Made by a program: the position numbers and the translations under genes. Source: JACKBJ01 sp964549495 (GTDB lineage Bacteria; Chloroflexota; Anaerolineae; Epilineales; Epilineaceae). From it: 64,000 bases of DNA. The notes beneath the pieces were generated by a model. It searched no databases. It had not been told where the DNA came from and saw only the letters and a list, made by a program, of their open reading frames with translations. Location of the stretch: the NCBI GenBank assembly GCA_964549495.1, contig CAZJWJ010000014.1, forward strand, positions 1-64,000, in the 5' to 3' direction. Within the stretch, counting starts at the first letter, position 1; every line of letters starts with the position of its first letter. Positions 24,668 through 31,719 of the stretch are shown in pieces.

Positions 24668-24868
24668 GACAGGGGGGTGCAGTCGCGTGACGACGGAAGT
24701 GAACGCGATCCGCCTCTGCGGTGTAACCCTCATGTGTCCTTAGGGGAGCACCAGGCTATGGGGTGGTGACCCAACCGGTTCGAGGCTTGCAAACTCCGCT
24801 GACCGGGTCGACCGCCTCTCTCCTGTGCTCTCACGCACCGTTCTTACCTCAAAGGAGAGGCGACCACA
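24668..24868 (+). other. Long untranslated leader of the kelch gene
   Basis: About 200 bp without a gene, probably the 5' leader of the secreted kelch protein. One stem is visible: GCAG-TCGCGT (from about 24690) can pair with ACGCGA and CTGC further on. I could not match it to a known riboswitch class. Confidence 0.35.
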
Positions 24869-26386
24869 GTGAATCTTCAGAACATGCTCCGACGATGGCC
24901 GCTCATCGCGGCCGCCGCCGCGCTGACCGGCTTGGCCTTTGGCCTGGTCGGTGGCGCCCAGACCTCGCAGGCCGCACCGGCCCAGCAGGACAGCTTCCAA
25001 TGCACGTGGCAGGCTGCCGGCCGCGCCGCCAACGACCTCTTCCATGCCGCTTCGGCCATGGACACCGACCTGAACCACCTCTACATCTACGGTGGTCTCG
25101 ACGAGAGCTTCGATGTCCAGAACACCGTCGAGCGCGGTGACTTCTCCGGCCCGAACCCCAGCGCGACCAACGTGCGCGTGGCGGCCGGTGGAGCGCTCCA
25201 GCGCTACGGCGCCGCGGGCGCCTACCGCGCCAAGGGTGACACCGACGAATCGGCCGTATACTTCATCGGCGGCATCGGTGGTGGAGACCGCGGCCAGGCG
25301 GAGGGCGACGTCCAGCGCTTCGCCACCAAGGCCGGCAGCTGGAGCAACACGCAGTTGCGCGTCAACGAGCGCGCCTTCGCGGCCGCCGTCTACGTGCCCG
25401 CCCAGGACGCCATCTGGGTCATCGGCGGCGTCAACCAGTGCCCGCTGGCCGACGTGCTGATGGGCCAGGGCTGCCGCGGCAGCAGCATCGCCACCCAGTA
25501 CATCACCTGGGACGCCATGAGCGGAGTCGCCACGGTCAACACGCTCTCGGGCGCCAACCTGACCAACTTCGGCCACACGGCCGTCTTCGATTCGGCCAAC
25601 AACCGCATTCTGGTCTTCGGCGGCACCAACAACAACACCAGTGGCAACAACACCCTGGTGGCCATCGACGTGTCGGATGCCGATCCGGCCGCGGCCACTG
25701 TGGCCAACGTCACCACCAGCGGTGCCGCTCCGCGCTTGTGGTTCCACGGTGCGGCCTACGACTCCGACAAGAACTGGATGGTCGTCGTCGGTGGCGTCAA
25801 CCAGAACTTCCTGCAGCGCAGCGAGTCGACCGAGGCCCGCACGCTGGCCCTCGACCTGACCCAGAGCCCGCCGGCCTGGGAGAACCTGAACACCAGCTTG
25901 CAGGACCGCGTCGGCGGCAACATGGAGTACGCCGCCAACCACAACGTGGCGCTCTTCACGCTGGGCCGCAACAAGTTCAGCGACAGCGGCGATCCGATGG
26001 CGCCGGACGACCAGACCGCCGTGCGCAACACCTCGGCGCTGGTCTGCTCGGAGATCGTCCCGACCGCGACCCCGGGCCCGACGGACACGCCGGATCCGAA
26101 CGTCACGCCTTCGGCCACGCCGGAGGGCCCGACGCCGGTTCCGCCGACCCCGACGCGCGATCCGAACGCTAGCATCTGTGAGATCGCGGCCAACAAGGTG
26201 CCCGGTGCGGTGATCAACGCAGCGACCGGCAATCCGCAGTCGGTGGCCGGCTACGGCCTGCGCTGCAACCCGAACCTGCCGGCCGGTCCGCTCAATCCCG
26301 AGCGCGGTTGGCTGAGCCTGCGCAACCCGGGCCTGCCCTACCACCCGCTCTTCAACGGCCTGGTCTGGAAGTGCGGCTGCCCCTAA
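24869..26386 (+). CDS. Secreted kelch-repeat beta-propeller protein
   Basis: A 505-aa exported protein starting at GTG 24869, with AAAGGAGAGG 8 nt upstream. Signal peptide residues 1-36 (IAAAAALTGLAFGLVGGAQ core, cleavage near SQAAPA). The body holds about six kelch-like blades, each with a hydrophobic strand ending in GG followed by spaced aromatic residues: LYIYGGLDE, VYFIGGIGGG, IWVIGGVNQ, ILVFGGTNNN, WMVVVGGVNQ. A Thr/Pro-rich linker (VPTATPGPTDTPDP...TPVPPTPTR) leads to a Cys-containing C-terminal region (SICEIAANKVPGAV...GLRCNPNLPAGP...WKCGCP) with four Cys that may pair or bind metal. Probably surface-exposed and ligand-binding. It has a long leader and ends at a strong terminator. Confidence 0.82.
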   Translation: MNLQNMLRRWPLIAAAAALTGLAFGLVGGAQTSQAAPAQQDSFQCTWQAAGRAANDLFHAASAMDTDLNHLYIYGGLDESFDVQNTVERGDFSGPNPSATNVRVAAGGALQRYGAAGAYRAKGDTDESAVYFIGGIGGGDRGQAEGDVQRFATKAGSWSNTQLRVNERAFAAAVYVPAQDAIWVIGGVNQCPLADVLMGQGCRGSSIATQYITWDAMSGVATVNTLSGANLTNFGHTAVFDSANNRILVFGGTNNNTSGNNTLVAIDVSDADPAAATVANVTTSGAAPRLWFHGAAYDSDKNWMVVVGGVNQNFLQRSESTEARTLALDLTQSPPAWENLNTSLQDRVGGNMEYAANHNVALFTLGRNKFSDSGDPMAPDDQTAVRNTSALVCSEIVPTATPGPTDTPDPNVTPSATPEGPTPVPPTPTRDPNASICEIAANKVPGAVINAATGNPQSVAGYGLRCNPNLPAGPLNPERGWLSLRNPGLPYHPLFNGLVWKCGCP

Positions 26387-26454
26387 GGGCTAGCGCTTCG
26401 ATGCGCCGCCCGGCCTGAGGTCGCGGCGGAGGCATCCGAACCCGTGTCGATCTC

Positions 26455-26484
26455 GAGGCCCTCGCTCTTCGGAGCGGGGGCCTC
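26455..26484. terminator. Terminator hairpin with UUCG tetraloop
   Basis: GAGGCCCTCGCTC (26455-26467) pairs fully (one G-U) with GAGCGGGGGCCTC (26472-26484) around TTCG. It lies between the convergent kelch and BTAD-regulator genes and probably stops both transcripts. No long U-tract. Confidence 0.65.
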
Positions 26485-26517
26485 GTTCATGGTTGCCGGG
26501 CATGTTCGACCGCGGGA

Positions 26518-28332
26518 TCAGCGGGGCTCTCGAGGTCCGGGCGGCAGCAGCCGGGCGCGGGCCAGCTGGCGGGTGCCGTTCAGCAGGCGATACGCGGTGT
26601 TGCCGTCGCCACCGGTCTCGACTTCGATCAGCGATCGGTCGCGCAGCTCGCCGAGCTGGGCGATCAACTCGGCCGGCGAGATCGGCGGGCCGGCCGAATC
26701 GGCGCCGGGGGCCGGCAGCACCAAGGCCTGCAAGCCCATGGGCTGGTCCGCAGCTGCCAGACGCGCCAGCAGCTTGCGGGGACCGACATCCAGCCGCTGG
26801 AGGTCGTGGTCGAAGGAGCTGGCCAGATCGCCGAATCGCTCCCGGTCCAAGCTGGCCAGCTCGTCGAGCCGCCCGAGCTCGGTCTCGAGCTCGGCGGCCA
26901 GGATGAGCGGAGCGAGTTTGCGCAGGGCCTGGCCGGCTTGCAACAGCGGGCGTGGCAGGCCGTCCAGGCTCGTGGCGATGCGCGCGAGGGCCTCGGCTTG
27001 GTCGGCCGGCCAGACCTCGTCAAGGCCGAGCCCTCGCGTCAGGAGCATGCCGGCTTCGCCGGACGCGGCATCGGACGATCCCTCGAGGCTCAGGCGAGGC
27101 AGGCTCCAGGCCAGCTCGCCGGGGACCCGAAGCCGCTCGCGGCTGGTGACCACCAGCCGCAGGCCGCGGCAGAGGCCCAGCAGGCGCTCGGCCACCTCCG
27201 CCAAGATCGCGCTGACCTGTTCGCAATCGTCCAGCAGCAGGACCTGCTCGTCTCGCCCGATCTGCTGGGCGATGGCCCCGGGCAGGGGCAGGTCGGTCCC
27301 GGTGGCTTGGGCGATCCGGCCGAGCACGGGCAGGGCATCCGTCGCGCCGTCCAGGTCGACGACGGTGACTGCGGACCGCTCTCGCGCGCCCAGCAGGCAG
27401 TCGCGTGCCAATCGGCTCTTGCCGATGCCACCCGGGCCCCAGATGGTCAGGAGCCGCGTTTCGCCCAAGGCCTCGCGACAGGCGGCGGCGCGATCGAGAT
27501 GATCGACCCGGCTGGCGTAGTCCTGCTCGGGCTCTTGCAGGCGCGAGCCTCCGCCGACTGGAGGCCCTGGCTTCCCGATGGCCCCGGTGCGCTGGTCCAT
27601 CTTTGCCAGGAGTTGATCGAGCAGCGCCCGGGTCTCCAGGCTGGGCTGGCCGTCGAGATGCCGCCGCAGGGCTTGCTCGCAGGCTCGGGCCTGGGCCAGC
27701 AGCGCCGCACGGTCGGCCCGCGCGGCATGCAAGCGCATCAGGCGCCGATGGGCCGGCTCGTTGGTGGGATCGAGGGACAGCAGGGCGCGGCTCTGCTCGG
27801 CTGCCGCCATGTGGTCGCCCATGTCTTCCAGCGCGCCGCCGAGCCGGGCGAGAACCCGGCGTTGGCAGCGCATCAACTCGTCGCGCGCCTCCAGGGTCCA
27901 GGGATCCTCCAGTCCCGGCAGGAGCGGGCCGTTGCAGAGCGCCACGGCATCGCGCAGCTCGACCAGGCGCTGCTGGCGCGGGATCTGCGAATCGCCGGCC
28001 GCCCGCTGGAGGGTTTGGATGTCGGACCAGCTTTCGGTGCTCGCGTTCCAGGCGATGCGGTCCCCGTCGATCTCGATCCACTCCGCGTCGCCGGAATCCG
28101 GAAGCCACCGCCGGAGTCGGTGCAGGCTCTGACGCAGCTGATAGAGAGCCTTGCTCGCGTCCGACTCCGGCCAGAGCATGGCGGAGATCTCGGCACGGCT
28201 CAGCGCCCTGTCCGATCGCATGAGCAAGCAGGCCAACAAGCGCAGCGTGTCGTGGCGGGCAGGCAGATCGAAGGGACGGCCGTCGTGCTCGACGCGGCGC
28301 GTGCCCAACAGTCGGATGCTCAGGCCCTTCAT
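26518..28332 (-). CDS. SARP/BTAD transcriptional regulator with NTPase module
   Basis: About 604 aa from ATG 28332 (MKGLSIRLLGTRRVEHDGRP). Residues 1-100 form an OmpR/SARP-type winged helix (LLACLLMRSDRALSRAEISAMLWPES...LYQLRQSLHRLRRWL). Residues about 100-245 form the bacterial transcriptional activator domain (BTAD). An STAND-like ATPase follows, with Walker A WGPGGIGKSRLAR near residue 300, Walker B VLLLDDCEQV near 367 and a sensor LRLVVTSRERL. It lacks the long TPR tail of AfsR and full LAL proteins. Expected to activate target promoters through direct repeats. It stands alone, so its signal and targets are unknown. The open frame reaches 28464, but MKGL is the usual family start. Confidence 0.85.
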   Translation of the reverse strand: MKGLSIRLLGTRRVEHDGRPFDLPARHDTLRLLACLLMRSDRALSRAEISAMLWPESDASKALYQLRQSLHRLRRWLPDSGDAEWIEIDGDRIAWNASTESWSDIQTLQRAAGDSQIPRQQRLVELRDAVALCNGPLLPGLEDPWTLEARDELMRCQRRVLARLGGALEDMGDHMAAAEQSRALLSLDPTNEPAHRRLMRLHAARADRAALLAQARACEQALRRHLDGQPSLETRALLDQLLAKMDQRTGAIGKPGPPVGGGSRLQEPEQDYASRVDHLDRAAACREALGETRLLTIWGPGGIGKSRLARDCLLGARERSAVTVVDLDGATDALPVLGRIAQATGTDLPLPGAIAQQIGRDEQVLLLDDCEQVSAILAEVAERLLGLCRGLRLVVTSRERLRVPGELAWSLPRLSLEGSSDAASGEAGMLLTRGLGLDEVWPADQAEALARIATSLDGLPRPLLQAGQALRKLAPLILAAELETELGRLDELASLDRERFGDLASSFDHDLQRLDVGPRKLLARLAAADQPMGLQALVLPAPGADSAGPPISPAELIAQLGELRDRSLIEVETGGDGNTAYRLLNGTRQLARARLLPPGPREPR

Positions 28333-28748
28333 GCGGCGATGTGGCTCGCGGTTTGCGGCGGGTGGATCGGGCCCGGCCGGCCTCACGTCTCCTCGGCCGG
28401 GCAGCACCATGATACACGCCCGCCGACCCTCGCCCCTTCGCCTGCGGCCCCCGAGCTTTCGCATGTGGCCAGTCTATCCGGAGGGCGTTGCACTCGCGTC
28501 CTCCCGGCTGCCTGTAGGCGCACAGAACTCGTGTGATTGCACTTGGCGATGATGCCCGATGCCGGAAACGCTCGTCGGTGGGCGGCGCCCGGCCGCTGGA
28601 AGGACAAATTCGCGCGCCCCTGTCCAAAGTCACCCGCCTTGCGTGTTATCTAGAGCGATTCGGGTCGGCCCACCCATCGCCGGCCCGGCGAGGACTGAGC
28701 AGCACGCGTGGATGCGCCGGTTTGACGCTCGCTCACGTCCGCTCCCCC

Positions 28749-28790
28749 GGCGGGGGCCGCCTGGCAGGCGTGGCCCCCGCCGCTTCTTTC
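28749..28790 (+). terminator. Orphan terminator-like hairpin
   Basis: GGCGGGGGCC (28749-28758) pairs with GGCCCCCGCC (28772-28781); inside, GCCT pairs with AGGC. CTTCTTTCTC follows. With no coding gene upstream on this strand, it may end a non-coding transcript; TTATCT at 28646 is a possible -10. Confidence 0.4.
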
Positions 28791-28889
28791 TCTGGCTTGC
28801 CGCGAACTGGGCTTTCGCATCCTTCGCCGTACCCTCGTCATGCATCCGGGCATCGCGACTCCGAACGTTCCGGGTCCGCGCCCGGCCGC

Positions 28890-28918
28890 TTGGCGCGGGC
28901 TTCGGCCGGACCTAAGAT
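28890..28918 (+). promoter_or_regulatory. Candidate promoter of the response regulator gene
   Basis: TTGGCG (28890-28895) and TAAGAT (28913-28918) are spaced 17 bp, about 35 nt before the start codon and AGGAGG site. A good sigma-70-like match for GC-rich DNA. Confidence 0.4.
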
Positions 28919-28952
28919 CAGCCCCGCGAGTTGGCCCGCCAGGAGGATGCCG

Positions 28953-29618
28953 ATGGCCGATGAATCGATCCGCGTCTTTCTCTGCGACGACCACGCCATC
29001 GTGCGGCAGGGCATACGGGCGCTCTTGGCCACCGAAGCCGGCATCGAGGTGGTCGGCGAGGCGGCCGACGGGGTCCAGGCGGTGGCCGAGCTGGAGTCGC
29101 TGGAGGCCGACGTGATCCTGATGGACCTGATGATGCCGCGCATGGACGGCATCGAGGCCATCGCCCAGATCAAGGCCGCCCGGCCCGAGGCGCGCATCCT
29201 GGTCTTGACCAGCTTCGCCTCGGACGACAAGGTCTTCCCGGCCATCAAGGCCGGCGCGCTGGGCTACCTGCTCAAGGACTCGGGTCCCGAGGCCCTGGTG
29301 CGCGCCATCCACCAGGTGCACCGCGGCGAGTCCTCGCTGCACCCCTCCATCGCGCGCAAGCTGCTAGACGAGCTCTCGCGGCCGGCCGGCGAACAATCGC
29401 TGCCCGAGCCCCTCACCGCCCGCGAGCTGGAGGTCCTGCGCCTGATCGCCCGCGGCCTGTCCAACCAACAGATCGCCGACCAGCTGGTGATCAGCGAGGC
29501 CACGGTGCGCAGTCACGTCAGCAACATCCTGGGCAAGCTCCAGCTGGCCAGCCGGACCCAGGCCGCGCTCTATGCGCTGCGCGAAGGACTGGCCTCCCTG
29601 GACGAAGAGGGCGGCTGA
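28953..29618 (+). CDS. NarL/FixJ-family response regulator
   Basis: A 221-aa two-component regulator. The receiver domain carries the acidic pair in VFLCDDHAIVRQG, the phospho-accepting Asp in VILMDLMMPRMDG (near residue 55), the Thr/Ser in LVLTSF and the Lys in YLLKDSG. A LuxR-type HTH ends the protein (LTARELEVLRLIARGLSNQQ, then ISEATVRSHVSNILGKL). AGGAGG lies 6 nt before ATG 28953. No histidine kinase is adjacent, so its partner is encoded elsewhere. An intrinsic terminator follows about 105 nt after the stop. Confidence 0.95.
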   Translation: MADESIRVFLCDDHAIVRQGIRALLATEAGIEVVGEAADGVQAVAELESLEADVILMDLMMPRMDGIEAIAQIKAARPEARILVLTSFASDDKVFPAIKAGALGYLLKDSGPEALVRAIHQVHRGESSLHPSIARKLLDELSRPAGEQSLPEPLTARELEVLRLIARGLSNQQIADQLVISEATVRSHVSNILGKLQLASRTQAALYALREGLASLDEEGG

Positions 29619-29723
29619 GCCCGATTCCGCCGCTGTGCCGGTGATCCCCGCGCTCCAGACGGCTTCCAGAGGGTCGGGCCGACTCCGACAAATGTCGTAG
29701 ACCCTCCCCCATTTCGACGAGCT

Positions 29724-29748
29724 GCCCCGCCCCGCGGCGGGGCTTTTT
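29724..29748 (+). terminator. Intrinsic terminator after the response regulator
   Basis: GCCCCGCC (29724-29731) pairs with GGCGGGGC (29736-29743), 4-nt loop, followed by TTTTT (29744-29748). A textbook Rho-independent terminator on the plus strand. Confidence 0.85.
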
Positions 29749-29869
29749 GTGTGGTCGCAGATCCACCTCGGCGCCGATGTGTTCCCGCCCCCGATCTGGT
29801 TCAATATCCTCATGGCCGGAGGAATTCGATCCCCGGCGCGATAGTGATGAACGAATCGGAGCGTTGAAG

Positions 29870-30637
29870 ATGATCGGGTACCAGACGTTGGGCGGATCGA
29901 CGGGCGTAGCAAGCCGCGAGGCAGCGCGCGAGTGGAGCAACCAGGACTGGCTGGAGCGGCTGCAAGGCGAGAGCCTGGTGCGCGAGGAGGCCATCGTGGC
30001 CTTGCGCGATTACATGCAGCGGGCGGTCTACGTCTACCTGCTGCGCCGGCGCAGCGACCTGTCCGGCCTCCACCCCACCGAGCTCTCCCAGCTGGCCGAG
30101 GACTACACCCAGGAGGCGCTGCTGATCGTCCTGCGCGAGCTGGAGGGCTTCCGCGGCGACAGCAAGCTGACCACCTGGGCCTACCGTATCGTCATCAACC
30201 TGGCCATCGGCAAGCTGCGCCGCAAGCACTGGCGCGACATCTCGCTGGAGCACAGCCTCTCCGACGAGGATCGGCCCAGCCTGCTGACCAGCCTGGAGGA
30301 CGAGTCCAGCGCCGACCCCCAGGCCGCCATCGAGCAGCGCCAGGTCCTCGAGCGCCTGCGCAGCGTCATCTCCGAGTCGCTGACCGAACGCCAGCGCACC
30401 GTGCTCACCGGCATCGTTCTCGAAGGTGCTTCCACCGCCGCCATGGCCGCGCGTCTGGATACCAACCGCAACAACATCTACAAGATCCTCCACGACGCCC
30501 GCAAGAAGCTGCGCGGCTGCCTGGAGGAGATGGGCGTCACCGCCCAGCAGAGCCTGGCCGCATTCGCCGACGGCACCAGCATCTGGACCACCGGCGACGC
30601 GCCGCTCTTCGACGAGGTGGCCATCGGCGCCGACTGA
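29870..30637 (+). CDS. ECF-type RNA polymerase sigma factor with C-terminal extension
   Basis: A 255-aa sigma-70-family protein. Region 2 spans about residues 30-115 (EEAIVALRDYMQRAVYVYLL, then LAEDYTQEALLIVLRELEGF with the -10-binding helix, and KLTTWAYRIVINLAIGKLRR). Region 4 spans about 160-215 (ISESLTERQRTVLTGIVLEG, MAARLDTNRNNIYKILHDAR). About 35 residues after region 4 (VTAQQSLAAFADGTSIWTTG...FDEVAIGAD) have no match I recognise and may be a small regulatory tail. GGAG lies 8 nt before ATG 29870. No anti-sigma gene is adjacent, so control may act through the C-terminal tail or another locus. A strong terminator follows. Confidence 0.88.
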   Translation: MIGYQTLGGSTGVASREAAREWSNQDWLERLQGESLVREEAIVALRDYMQRAVYVYLLRRRSDLSGLHPTELSQLAEDYTQEALLIVLRELEGFRGDSKLTTWAYRIVINLAIGKLRRKHWRDISLEHSLSDEDRPSLLTSLEDESSADPQAAIEQRQVLERLRSVISESLTERQRTVLTGIVLEGASTAAMAARLDTNRNNIYKILHDARKKLRGCLEEMGVTAQQSLAAFADGTSIWTTGDAPLFDEVAIGAD

Positions 30638-30666
30638 CGGTCGCCTCGCTCGAATCCTCTCGACGG

Positions 30667-30694
30667 AGCCCACGCGGCGCGTGCCGCGTGGGCT
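30667..30694. terminator. 12-bp-stem terminator between sigma factor and flippase-like gene
   Basis: AGCCCACGCGGC (30667-30678) pairs perfectly with GCCGCGTGGGCT (30683-30694) around GCGT, followed by GTCTTCT. It lies between convergent genes and can serve both. Confidence 0.75.
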
Positions 30695-30699
30695 GTCTT

Positions 30700-31719
30700 C
30701 TACTCCGAGGCTTCGAGCTCGTCGGCTCGAGCCTCTTCCCGCAGGCTCTCCATTCGTGGCAAGCCGACGACGGAGCCCATGCCGGTGAGCAGGCCACCGA
30801 CCGCGGCCAGGAGCAGGTTCATGCCGCCGAAGAGGATGGACAAGGCGGTGGCGTCGGCGGTCGGCACGGGCACGGGCAGGCTGGCCAAGAGGCCGATGTA
30901 GAGCACCTCGCGCACGCCCCAGCCGCCGATGGAGGGTAGCAGGGTCGAGAGGGCCACCAGCGGGACGAAGATGGCCCAGTCGTAGAGGCTCATCTGGTCG
31001 ATGCCCACCGCGCGGCCCAGGGCGGCGTTGGCGCCGACCAGGAGCAAGGCGAAGGCGAAGCCCCAGGCGGTGGCGATGGCCAGGGGGCGCGAGCGGTATT
31101 CGGCGAAGGAGCTGGTGAAGCGGCGGACGCCCTCGTGGGCTACGAAGCGACCGACGAGAGGAAGGCCTTCCAGCCTCGGCAGCCAGGTCTCGACGCGGAA
31201 GAGCAAGAGCAGACCCAAGGTGCCGGCCAAGCCGACGACCAGCAGTGTGACGCCCACCGTCGGCGTCGTGTGATCGCGCACCGCCGGCAGGGCGAGCAGT
31301 CCTACGGCGAGTAGCGGCAAGAGCCCGATCGCGCGATCGACCAGCACGGTGCTGGCGGCGTGCGCCTTGCCCAGACCGTCGCGCGCCAGCGCGAGCGCCC
31401 GCACCACGTCCCCTCCCATGCCGGTGGGCAGGAACTGGTTGAAGAAGGTGCCGACCAAGAAGAGCTCGGTCGTGCGCCAGGCCGAGACGCGGTGGCCCAG
31501 GGCGGTGGTCAGGGCCTGCCAGCGCCAGCCGCGTACCAGGGTGCCCAGGCCGCAGTAGAGCAGGATGGCGATGGCCAGCTGGCCCCGCCGGCCCGGCCCG
31601 ACCGCCTCGCGCAGCTCATCCAGCACCGCGCCGGGCTCGACCACGAAGCCGAAGAGCAGGGCCAGGAGGCCCAGCGTGATGCCGATGCGCAGTGCCAGGG
31701 AGCGGCGGGAGGAAGTCAT
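30700..31719 (-). CDS. Lysylphosphatidylglycerol synthase TM/AglD-like flippase family membrane protein (UPF0104)
   Basis: A 339-aa integral membrane protein with about eight helices. The family pattern is GWRWQALTTALG, then FLVGTFFNQFLPTGMGGDVVRALALAR with its conserved Pro-x-GxGGD, VLVDRAIGLLPL and LPSIGGWGVREVLYIGLL. Relatives include YbhN, AglD and the membrane half of MprF, often linked to lipid or polyprenyl-sugar translocation; the exact role is unknown. ATG 31719 overlaps the stop of the upstream GT39 gene (ATGA). It is the last gene of a four-gene membrane run, which supports a role in lipid-linked sugar metabolism. A second paralogue is at 43.0 kb. Confidence 0.85.
   Translation of the reverse strand: MTSSRRSLALRIGITLGLLALLFGFVVEPGAVLDELREAVGPGRRGQLAIAILLYCGLGTLVRGWRWQALTTALGHRVSAWRTTELFLVGTFFNQFLPTGMGGDVVRALALARDGLGKAHAASTVLVDRAIGLLPLLAVGLLALPAVRDHTTPTVGVTLLVVGLAGTLGLLLLFRVETWLPRLEGLPLVGRFVAHEGVRRFTSSFAEYRSRPLAIATAWGFAFALLLVGANAALGRAVGIDQMSLYDWAIFVPLVALSTLLPSIGGWGVREVLYIGLLASLPVPVPTADATALSILFGGMNLLLAAVGGLLTGMGSVVGLPRMESLREEARADELEASE

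Larger units (their letters stand above)
28333..28952. other. Long divergent intergenic region, possibly with a small RNA
   Basis: 620 bp separate the BTAD regulator (minus) and the response regulator (plus). No convincing protein gene is present in any frame. It contains a terminator-like hairpin at 28749-28781 with no obvious gene before it, plus the promoter of the response regulator. Confidence 0.5.

Noticed and set aside
24668..24868. c-di-GMP, cobalamin or molybdenum-cofactor riboswitch in the kelch leader
   Set aside because: Isolated words such as TTGCAAAC are present, but the conserved cores and pairing of those classes are not.
29800..29820. TATCCTC-like -10 shared by the two ECF sigma genes as an autoregulated promoter
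   Set aside because: Only the hexamer and a few flanking bases match; no common -35 region was found.
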